This document shows positions 6,315-10,926 of a stretch of DNA of 10,926 nucleotides, in pieces. The notes under the pieces are model-generated. The model did no database searches and was not told the DNA's origin. It was given only the letters and a program-made list of their open reading frames with translations. Origin of the DNA: an uncultured euryarchaeote (GTDB lineage: Archaea; Thermoplasmatota; Poseidoniia; Poseidoniales; Thalassarchaeaceae); NCBI GenBank assembly GCA_937876055.1, contig CALEIW010000191.1, positions 1 to 10,926 of the forward strand, in the 5' to 3' direction. Positions within the stretch are counted from its first letter, which is position 1; each line of letters begins with the position of its first letter. Made by a program: the position numbers and the translations under genes.

Positions 6315-6704
6315 TCAGAAAATGTACGCGAGCAAACGCCCGCCCACACGCCCCTTCTTCGCATCGTGGTGATTCATTACACCTTTATTGGTAGTTAAAA
6401 TTAGGAGACCAAAATCCTGTGCAGGAAGGTATCTTGATTCCCACTTATCATAATCGGTCCTCTTTACGGAATGTCGTGGCTTGATTACACCGCAACGGTT
6501 GATTGCTCCAATCAACTCTACTCGGAATCCGCCTCCACGGCCATCTTCGATCTTTTGGTATTCACCTACGTATCCTGACTGTTGCATAATTGAAAGCATA
6601 CTTCCTAGAAGCTTGCTTGCTGGGTTAACAGTCACTTCGTAATGTCCTGCTTGCTCCGCGTTAAAGATGCGGACAAATGCGTCACTCAATGGGTCAAATT
6701 GCAT
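6315..6704 (-). CDS. rps8: Small-subunit ribosomal protein uS8
   Basis: uS8 binds the central domain of 16S rRNA (helix 21) and is an early assembly protein. In E. coli the homologue represses the spc operon by binding its mRNA. The 129 residues carry the archaeal pattern: DPLSDAFVRIFNAEQAG (4-20), PASKLLGSMLSIMQQSGYVGEY (28-49), INRCGVIKPRHSVKR (68-82) and the C-terminal RYLPAQDFGLLILTTNKGVMNHHDAKK rRNA-binding part (91-117 in order). The ATG at 6704 has GAGGTGATGAAGG directly upstream, 11 nt after the uS14 stop. Whether it autoregulates this operon cannot be seen. Confidence 0.97.
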   Translation of the reverse strand: MQFDPLSDAFVRIFNAEQAGHYEVTVNPASKLLGSMLSIMQQSGYVGEYQKIEDGRGGGFRVELIGAINRCGVIKPRHSVKRTDYDKWESRYLPAQDFGLLILTTNKGVMNHHDAKKGRVGGRLLAYIF

Positions 6705-6715
6705 CCTTCATCACC

Positions 6716-6868
6716 TCATGTATATTTCTTGAACCCGATTTGTGGTGCCACATCTCGGAAGCACTGACGACATAATCTAAGACCATGTCGTCGAATCATG
6801 CCGCGCTTGCGTCCGCAGCGGCGACATCCATCGCTTCTGCCAATTCTTTCTCCGTGATCTCTTGCCAT
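6716..6868 (-). CDS. rps14: Small-subunit ribosomal protein uS14, zinc-binding
   Basis: This 50-aa protein fills the gap between uL5 and uS8. uS14 sits in the head of the 30S subunit next to uS3 and uS10. Translation starts MARDHGERIGRSDGCRRCG and ends GFKKYT followed by TGA. Cysteines at 15, 18, 33 and 36 form the C-x2-C/C-x2-C zinc ribbon of the archaeal/eukaryotic and zinc-bound bacterial form, with the conserved RRHGLRLC segment before the second pair. Length matches the short zinc form. The ATG at 6868 lies 3 nt after the uL5 stop, with GGAGGAG spanning the end of uL5 as ribosome-binding site. Confidence 0.96.
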   Translation of the reverse strand: MARDHGERIGRSDGCRRCGRKRGMIRRHGLRLCRQCFRDVAPQIGFKKYT

Positions 6869-6871
6869 ACT

Positions 6872-7399
6872 TCACTCCTCCACAAGGGTTAGTCCGAAGT
6901 GTTCTTTGAACCACTCCATGGACTCGGTCTTGCCCACTCGGTGAGGCACCCCTACCTTTGCCGCACGGCGGCGGCGGCGAGATACCCTGTGACCTGGGCG
7001 TTCGAGTACGATGTTAATGTCCATGCCGAAGATACCTATGTCTGGGTCATACTTCTGCTCTGGGAAATCGGTATAGTCTGCAATTCCAAAGGATAGATTG
7101 CCTGATTGGTCGAAGTTCCAGGCAGGCAGGGTGTTTTCTCTAACCCAAAATGCGTCCTTGAGGAATGCTTCGGCATTTGTTTGATCACGAATTGTTACTT
7201 TACACCCAATAGGAGCACCTTCTCGTGTTCCAAGTTCACGATTGGTGCTTTTTGCTAGAGTTCGTACAGGCTTCATGTCTGTAAGTAACTCAAGTACCCT
7301 CTCGGCTAATTGTAGGCGAGCTCCACCTTCGCCGACACCGATATTCACGGTTACTTTGGCGATTCTGGGGATTAACATTGGATTGGCGTTATCACTCAA
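6872..7399 (-). CDS. rpl5: Large-subunit ribosomal protein uL5, TTG start
   Basis: uL5 binds 5S rRNA and contacts the P-site tRNA from the central protuberance. The sequence contains NPMLIPRIAKVTVNIGVGEGG at the start, KSTNRELGTREGAPIGCKVTIR (50-71), NLSFGIADYTDFPEQKYDPDIGIFGMD (102-128) and the basic GHRVSRRRRRAAKVG stretch (136-150), all typical of archaeal L5/L11e. The 175-aa length is normal. The first codon is TTG at 7399, overlapping the eS4 stop as TTGA; GGAGGTGG lies 4 nt upstream. The next ATG (7378) would drop seven residues but has no visible Shine-Dalgarno site, so TTG is preferred. Confidence 0.96.
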   Translation of the reverse strand: MSDNANPMLIPRIAKVTVNIGVGEGGARLQLAERVLELLTDMKPVRTLAKSTNRELGTREGAPIGCKVTIRDQTNAEAFLKDAFWVRENTLPAWNFDQSGNLSFGIADYTDFPEQKYDPDIGIFGMDINIVLERPGHRVSRRRRRAAKVGVPHRVGKTESMEWFKEHFGLTLVEE

Positions 7400-8094
7400 G
7401 CTTCCACCTCCAACGGAAGATCTTTCTTAGAACCAATCACGAAGACATAATCTGCGACTGTTCCGAAATCTTCGAATTGTACTTCATTAGCCTTTGAGGA
7501 ACGCTTTACGTCCTTTGATACTACCTTTGCAGTGCTACCGATGTGGCTACCACCGGTTAGGTATGCTAGTACTCCTTCAGAGAATGCATGATGTCCCGAG
7601 ACCTCCTGGTCTGGTAGCGAAATAACCAGTGTATCTCCTGAATTGTATTTCTTCGCATCATCGACTGTGATATTTCTTCCATCGTGAAGGTGAACCTGAG
7701 TCTTTCCACCACGGATTGTTGTCTTACCCATAACTCGGCAGAGTTTGTTTGAGGAATTCTTAGCAGAGATTGAACGGTATCTGAGCTTACCATTTTCATC
7801 CAAAACACAGCGGTAGTGGTCTTCACCAACTGTTAGGACATCCATCAAGCCTACTCCTCGACCAGAATCTGTCTCGATTCTTCCATCGACGAGAACCTTG
7901 CGTGTTGCGACCATTCGCTTTGCCTCTCTCCTTGAGTGAGCGAGCCCTAGCACATCTCGCAAAATGACACCAAGAGGCATACACATCTCATCGCTGTGTC
8001 CACCAGGGTTAGGCTTCTGCACCCAAATGTCAGTCTTGCGAGTAAGTGGCCAGCTTCGTGGCATTGTTAATCTCTTCATGTGGCTACTGCTCAT
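7396..8094 (-). CDS. rps4e: Small-subunit ribosomal protein eS4
   Basis: eS4 is an archaeal/eukaryotic 30S body protein unrelated to bacterial S4 apart from a shared RNA-binding domain. It starts HMKRLTMPRSWPLTRKTDIWV with the family's basic N-terminus. An S4-like RNA-binding domain follows (about 42-95; REAKRMVATRKVLVDGRIETD). The central part contains YRSISAKNSSNKLCRVMGKTTIRGGKTQVHLHDGRNI, and a KOW-type C-terminal portion begins near KKYNSGDTLVISLP (148-161) and ends FGTVADYVFVIG. It has 232 residues, about the archaeal norm. The ATG at 8094 overlaps the uL24 stop as ATGA, and GGAGGTG inside uL24 is the ribosome-binding site. Confidence 0.97.
   Translation of the reverse strand: MSSSHMKRLTMPRSWPLTRKTDIWVQKPNPGGHSDEMCMPLGVILRDVLGLAHSRREAKRMVATRKVLVDGRIETDSGRGVGLMDVLTVGEDHYRCVLDENGKLRYRSISAKNSSNKLCRVMGKTTIRGGKTQVHLHDGRNITVDDAKKYNSGDTLVISLPDQEVSGHHAFSEGVLAYLTGGSHIGSTAKVVSKDVKRSSKANEVQFEDFGTVADYVFVIGSKKDLPLEVEA
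7404..7411 (-). promoter_or_regulatory. Shine-Dalgarno site deciding uL5 start
   Basis: GGAGGTGG on the minus strand lies 4 nt upstream of the TTG at 7399 (GGAGGTGGAAGCTTG). Nothing similar precedes the ATG at 7378, so this site supports a TTG start for uL5. Confidence 0.65.
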
Positions 8095-8528
8095 TGTTCA
8101 GCACCTCCATTAGCTCTCTCCATGATTCGCTTTATGCGAAGTGGATCTCCCTCGTACAGCTTAGTAACTATGAGATTAGAAGGGTGAATTGGTAACGCCT
8201 CTTCTTTTCCATCTGCGGTGCTGGTTGTTACTCCTTCGACCATTACGTAGCCGCTCTTGATATCAACACCAACAATGCTTGACTTGACGCCTGCGCGACC
8301 GCGGGATTGTCCTAGTCTCTTTCCACGTGAATCGGTCTTTGCACTATTTGGGAATCCAAAATCTCCACGAAGAACTTCTACTTCATCGCCTACTCTTACC
8401 GTTACGGTGCGAATCAATGCTAAGTCTGGATCATCGCTGACCAGTCGGGCACGAATCCGCTTCCTGCGGACGTGAATTGGGGCGTCAGTTTGTGCTTGAC
8501 GCTGTTTTCCTGCTTTCTTACTTACCAT
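8091..8528 (-). CDS. rpl24: Large-subunit ribosomal protein uL24 with KOW-loop insertion
   Basis: uL24 is an assembly initiator of the large subunit and lies near the exit tunnel. Family marks are the N-terminal APIHVRRKRIRARL (16-29), the KOW strand VRVGDEVEVLRGDF (44-57), VGVDIKSGYVMVEGVTTSTADG (86-107) and PIHPSNLIVTKL (113-124). Between GDF (57) and VGVD (86) there are 28 residues, rich in Ser, Gly, Lys and Arg (PNSAKTDSRGKRLGQSRGRAG). The usual archaeal protein has about 7 there (KGHEGKV type), so roughly 20 residues appear inserted in the KOW loop. Total length is 145 aa versus about 120 in many archaea. GAGGTGTGAAGT precedes the ATG at 8528, 10 nt after uL14. Confidence 0.95.
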   Translation of the reverse strand: MVSKKAGKQRQAQTDAPIHVRRKRIRARLVSDDPDLALIRTVTVRVGDEVEVLRGDFGFPNSAKTDSRGKRLGQSRGRAGVKSSIVGVDIKSGYVMVEGVTTSTADGKEEALPIHPSNLIVTKLYEGDPLRIKRIMERANGGAEQ

Positions 8529-8538
8529 ACTTCACACC

Positions 8539-8937
8539 TCACACAATCTGCTTAGCAGTGGCAGCAATCCTGGGCCACCGCTCAGCCGCCTCTCGGCTAA
8601 CTGGACCCTTGATATCGGAACCCTTGACATCTCCTCGCTCATTTGTGATGACGCAAGCATTGTCTTCGAATTGTACCCAAGTTCCGTCAACTCGGCGGAA
8701 TGGTCTCCTCTGACGTACTACAACCGCATTGAAGATTTGACGGCGAGTTTCTGGCGTTCCTCTGCGGACAGTAACGCGAATCATGTCTCCAACTCCTGCT
8801 GAAGGATATCGGCGAGCAACGCCTCCCTTCTTTAGCACGGTAATCAGTTGTACGACCTTAGCTCCAGTATTGTCAACACAATCCATCCTTGCCATGCTTG
8901 GCAATCCGGCTGTTGCTCTACCTGCTACTCCTCTCAT
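8539..8937 (-). CDS. rpl14: Large-subunit ribosomal protein uL14
   Basis: uL14 forms part of the inter-subunit interface and contacts 16S helix 14. Conserved parts are MARMDCVDNTGAKVVQLITV (15-34), the YPSAGVGDMIRVTVRRGTPE segment (44-63), FNAVVVRQRRPFRRVDGT (68-85), FEDNACVITNERGDVKGSDIKGPV (89-112 in order) and a C-terminal helix ending ERWPRIAATAKQIV. The 132-aa length is as expected for archaea. The ATG at 8937 follows directly on the uS17 stop (TGAATG, no gap); a GGGGGG run in the last uS17 codons may serve as ribosome-binding site. Confidence 0.97.
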   Translation of the reverse strand: MRGVAGRATAGLPSMARMDCVDNTGAKVVQLITVLKKGGVARRYPSAGVGDMIRVTVRRGTPETRRQIFNAVVVRQRRPFRRVDGTWVQFEDNACVITNERGDVKGSDIKGPVSREAAERWPRIAATAKQIV

Positions 8938-9267
8938 TCAGAACCCCCCTTTTTCAATTACACAAAATTTGACGGTTTTGGAAAGTGGTCTGCATTCCAT
9001 TATTCGGACGTTTTCCCCACTTGCAATCTCGCCAATACAAGATGGTAGGTGTGCGGCATATCTGCGAGTTCTTTTCTCGTAGCGCTCATACTTCTTCATG
9101 TATCGAGTGACTTCACGCTGGACGATAATTGAATTACTCATACCAACAGACGATACGGTTCCTTCTATGATTTGTCCACGTAGTCTTAGACTACCATAGA
9201 ACGGGCAGTTTTGGTCACCGTCCCATTCACCCTCAGGTGGGCGGACGTCTACTCCAATATCTTTCAT
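8938..9267 (-). CDS. rps17: Small-subunit ribosomal protein uS17
   Basis: uS17 is a primary 16S rRNA-binding protein with an OB fold. The 109-aa archaeal/eukaryotic form has the N-terminal addition with CPFYGSLRLRGQ (22-33). The OB barrel follows with IEGTVSSVGMSNSIIVQRE (35-53), YMKKYERYEKRTRRYAAHLP (56-75) and the C-terminal CRPLSKTVKFCVIEK (92-106), matching S17/S11e landmarks. The ATG at 9267 is 2 nt after the rnp1 stop, and GGAGGAACTGAAA in the rnp1 end is the ribosome-binding site. It follows rnp1, the archaeal gene order. Confidence 0.96.
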   Translation of the reverse strand: MKDIGVDVRPPEGEWDGDQNCPFYGSLRLRGQIIEGTVSSVGMSNSIIVQREVTRYMKKYERYEKRTRRYAAHLPSCIGEIASGENVRIMECRPLSKTVKFCVIEKGGF

Positions 9268-9269
9268 TT

Positions 9270-9527
9270 TCAGTTCCTCCTATATCTTCGGTTGATGCGA
9301 TCCTCAGGTCTCTGTGTGACGCTTGCGCCATCGATTTCGACCTCCTCAGAATCTATTGTGAATGTGATTACGTCCTTAGGCAGAGTGACTTCTCCACCAA
9401 TTGTTCGAACTCTTAGCGTTCTACGAGTTTCTTCGACAATCATCCCAGTTACTCCAACTAGGCCTGGATCTCGGCTTCCAATAACTTCGATTTCCCGAGC
9501 CAACCAAGGTGCATGCATGACACTCAT
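9270..9527 (-). CDS. rnp1: RNase P protein component 1 (Rpp29/Pop4)
   Basis: This is one of the archaeal RNase P proteins; with Rpp21 it helps the RNA subunit process tRNA 5' leaders. The 85 residues show the family's Sm-like barrel: LAREIEVIGSRDPGLVGVTGMIVEETRRTLRVRT (9-42 in order), LPKDVITFTI (49-58), and the closing VEIDGASVTQRPEDRINRRYRR with the RPEDR motif. The ATG at 9527 abuts the aIF1 stop codon (TAAATG), and GGAGGTG lies 6 nt upstream within aIF1. A second in-frame ATG (M4) is less likely because of spacing. The position between aIF1 and uS17 is the typical euryarchaeal arrangement. Confidence 0.93.
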   Translation of the reverse strand: MSVMHAPWLAREIEVIGSRDPGLVGVTGMIVEETRRTLRVRTIGGEVTLPKDVITFTIDSEEVEIDGASVTQRPEDRINRRYRRN

Positions 9528-9827
9528 TTAGCGCACCTCCACTTGGTATCCATTCTGTTCGAGGACCTTTGCGACGCGCTTCTTATGCTCGCCTTGGAGT
9601 TCGATGGTGCGGCCCTTTACAGTGCCACCACTAGCGCAAGCGCTCTTCAGCAACTTTGCTAGTTTTCCAATATCGATAGCAGAATCGTCGATTCCTTCTA
9701 CCATTGTTACCATCTTTCCATACCTCCTTCTTACTGTTGAAATGATTGCTTTCTGTTGTTCTTTTGCTATTTCTTGGCAGATGCATAGTTCATCGGGTAG
9801 ACCACATAGATTGCAAATGCCTGCCAT
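9528..9827 (-). CDS. Translation initiation factor aIF1 (SUI1/eIF1)
   Basis: aIF1 binds the 30S subunit near the P site and helps select correct start codons. The N-terminal 20 residues hold four cysteines (C5, C8, C15, C17; CNLCGLPDELCIC), the metal-binding-type head seen in many archaeal eIF1 homologues. An SUI1 domain follows at about 32-99: MVTMVEGIDDSAIDIGKLAKLLKSACASGGTVKG (39-72 in order) and the closing IELQGEHKKRVAKVLEQNGYQVEV. It has 99 residues, normal. The ATG at 9827 lies 6 nt after the uL29 stop, and the GGAG at the end of uL29 is a plausible ribosome-binding site. Confidence 0.95.
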   Translation of the reverse strand: MAGICNLCGLPDELCICQEIAKEQQKAIISTVRRRYGKMVTMVEGIDDSAIDIGKLAKLLKSACASGGTVKGRTIELQGEHKKRVAKVLEQNGYQVEVR

Positions 9828-9833
9828 TTGAGT

Positions 9834-10037
9834 CTACTCCTTACTCTCCTCGGACATCTTCGTAAGAAGACGTGCAATGCTCCTACGTGTTTGCTTGTAT
9901 GCGCCCGCGTCGGAAGATGAACCTCCAAGGGCCTGCTGAGCACGTAATTGGAGAAGTTCTTCCCTTAGCTCGGCGAGACGGCGCTCGCGTTGTTCAGGGT
10001 TCATCTGGTCAATATCTCTTGACTTGATATGTGCCAT
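9834..10037 (-). CDS. rpl29: Large-subunit ribosomal protein uL29
   Basis: uL29 is a small helical large-subunit protein beside the exit tunnel that contributes to docking of SRP and chaperones. The 67 residues are mostly two antiparallel helices: DIDQMNPEQRERRLAELREELLQLRAQQALGG (8-39), then KQTRRSIARLLTKMSEE (48-64), the typical L29 pattern. The ATG at 10037 is chosen; GGAGGAGTGA ends 2 nt before it. A GTG at 10043 would lie within that ribosome-binding region and add two residues. It lies 2 nt after the uS3 stop. Confidence 0.95.
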   Translation of the reverse strand: MAHIKSRDIDQMNPEQRERRLAELREELLQLRAQQALGGSSSDAGAYKQTRRSIARLLTKMSEESKE

Positions 10038-10039
10038 TT

Positions 10040-10049
10040 TCACTCCTCC
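10040..10049 (-). promoter_or_regulatory. Shine-Dalgarno site deciding uL29 start
   Basis: GGAGGAGTGA on the minus strand spans the last codons and stop of uS3. The GTG at 10043 lies inside it, so the ATG at 10037 is the likely start of uL29. Confidence 0.7.
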
Positions 10050-10837
10050 TCTCCTACATCTGTTGATTCTTCATTGGCTTCTGCTTCCATCTCAGCCATC
10101 TTTTCGACAACACTGTCGACGACTTCTTCGGTGTCGGCAACATCTGCCTCTTCGACTTGAGATGCTGACTCTGGCTCCTCATCAGGAATCTCCAGCATAG
10201 AGACTTCTTCGATAGGCCCTAATCCAGATTCCTGTCTGTCTTGAATAGAAATTTCGTGTGGTAGTTTTACACCTGGCCGCATAATACGGACTGTACAGCC
10301 AACTGTTCCCAGTTTCTTGACAGCAGTTGAAAATCCTTCATCCATCAACTCTAGGGCAGTTTCTCCGCAGAACTTGATGTGACCTTGCTGGAACTTCTGA
10401 ACTCTGTGGCGAGCTCCAGATATTTTTCCTGAGAGAATTATCAAACATCCACGAGCTCCTGCATCCATAATATTCTGAGAGGTACTGTGGCCTGCTCGGC
10501 GGAAGAACCAACCTCTCTCTAGAGAGGATGCTAGTCTACTCGCCATAACCTGTGCATTCAGACGGGGTTCTTCGATTTCGTTAACCTCGAGATGAGGCTT
10601 TTCTAGATTGAAGTCTTCTATCAGTCTACGCTGTAATTCGTGAATTACCTTACCTCTTCTACCGATTACACGACCGACTTGTTCTGCTTGCAGTGTGACC
10701 TTGGTTCCATCAGGAGTACGGTTGAATTCTAGACCGCCAAATCCAGCACGCTCGGTCTCTTTCAGGAGATACTCGCGAACTAGCTGGCGCTCGATATTAC
10801 GGTGAACGATGTTTCGAATTGTGTTTACTTTACTCAT
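10040..10837 (-). CDS. rps3: Small-subunit ribosomal protein uS3
   Basis: uS3 forms the mRNA entry channel in the 30S head. The first half contains the family start VREYLLKETERAGFGGLEF (20-38) and a type II KH domain with the GxxG loop GRRG (59-62) inside VIGRRGKVIHELQRRL. The C-terminal S3 domain holds GARGCLIILSGKISGARH (127-144) and the conserved KFCGETALELMDEGF. It has 265 residues; roughly 205-265 are an acidic, low-complexity tail (many E, with IPDEEPES and EEVVDSVVEKMAEMEAEANEE in sequence), as in several archaeal S3 proteins. The ATG at 10837 is preferred because GAGGTGA lies 5 nt upstream; the GTG at 10846 is inside that site. The gene follows uL22 after 10 nt. Confidence 0.97.
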   Translation of the reverse strand: MSKVNTIRNIVHRNIERQLVREYLLKETERAGFGGLEFNRTPDGTKVTLQAEQVGRVIGRRGKVIHELQRRLIEDFNLEKPHLEVNEIEEPRLNAQVMASRLASSLERGWFFRRAGHSTSQNIMDAGARGCLIILSGKISGARHRVQKFQQGHIKFCGETALELMDEGFSTAVKKLGTVGCTVRIMRPGVKLPHEISIQDRQESGLGPIEEVSMLEIPDEEPESASQVEEADVADTEEVVDSVVEKMAEMEAEANEESTDVGEEE

Positions 10838-10842
10838 CTTTT

Positions 10843-10849
10843 TCACCTC
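10843..10849 (-). promoter_or_regulatory. Shine-Dalgarno site deciding uS3 start
   Basis: GAGGTGA on the minus strand overlaps the uL22 stop codon and contains the GTG at 10846. That GTG would add three residues to uS3, but the ATG at 10837 has the normal spacing and is chosen. Confidence 0.75.
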
Positions 10850-10926
10850 AGAATTCGTCTTCCTCTTCTTCTTCGCCGAAGTGTTCGAGGAAAATCTCGA
10901 GATTCACTTGGTAGTGGTTCTTGGGT
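10848..10926 (-). CDS. rpl22: Large-subunit ribosomal protein uL22, C-terminal end
   Basis: The right edge holds the last 25 codons of the gene preceding uS3, translating to PKNHYQVNLEIFLEHFG followed by an acidic tail EEEEEDEF and TGA. The -xNHYQVNLEIFL- strand fits the final beta strand of archaeal L22/L17e, which lines the peptide exit tunnel and is encoded immediately before uS3 in nearly all archaea. The identification rests on position and this short match; the start lies outside the window. The acidic end resembles tails elsewhere in this operon. Confidence 0.85.
   Translation of the reverse strand, partial: PKNHYQVNLEIFLEHFGEEEEEDEF

Noticed and set aside
7566..7829. Minus-strand 87-codon frame inside eS4
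   Set aside because: It is fully contained in eS4 in another frame, with low-complexity content and no family resemblance.
8783..9082. Plus-strand 99-codon frame over uL14/uS17
   Set aside because: It lies antisense to two clear ribosomal-protein genes, with no Shine-Dalgarno site or family features; similar antisense frames elsewhere in the window were dismissed likewise.
1..10926. CRISPR arrays, insertion sequences, phage or defence genes
   Set aside because: No regularly spaced repeats, transposase-like frames or target duplications were seen; every coding stretch is a standard translation or Sec gene.

Overview
This window is a stretch of archaeal core genome. It holds the downstream half of the S10/spc ribosomal-protein supercluster, read entirely on the minus strand (right to left), and ends in the first bases of a 16S rRNA gene on the same strand. 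Archaeal origin is shown by eL32, eL19, eS4, aIF1/SUI1 and the RNase P protein Rnp1 at their archaeal cluster positions, by the 16S 5' end matching the archaeal start motif, and by a TTTATAT-type TATA box. I infer a mesophilic Thermoplasmatota-type euryarchaeon, possibly a marine group II/III (Poseidoniales-like) lineage. The hints are moderate GC, strong Shine-Dalgarno sites, acidic tails on several ribosomal proteins, and the absence of adk after secY. The lineage is an inference and was not tested.

Layout in transcription order (high to low coordinates): uL22 3' end, uS3, uL29, aIF1, Rnp1, uS17, uL14, uL24, eS4, uL5, uS14 (only 50 aa), uS8, uL6, eL32, eL19, uL18, uS5, uL30, uL15, SecY. Genes overlap by 4 nt or are separated by 0 to 34 nt, and nearly all have a GGAGG/GAGGTGA ribosome-binding site inside or just after the preceding gene. 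This indicates one long, translationally coupled operon making small- and large-subunit proteins, an initiation factor, the tRNA 5'-processing enzyme component and the translocon channel. No internal promoter was evident.

After the secY stop (469) there is a 432-nt non-coding stretch (37-468). It holds a T6 tract, a good TATA box (406-413) and several hairpins, and it leads into the 16S gene at about position 36. It reads as the promoter and long leader of the rRNA gene, placed directly behind the spc operon.

No mobile element, CRISPR array, tRNA or defence system is visible. The most notable points are the secY-16S rRNA junction, a SAP-like domain fused to eL32, an extra block of about four membrane segments at the N-terminus of SecY, an insertion of about 20 residues in the KOW loop of uL24, and a likely TTG start for uL5. 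Several starts (uS3, uL29, SecY) are called downstream of the first possible codon because that codon lies within or overlaps the Shine-Dalgarno region.
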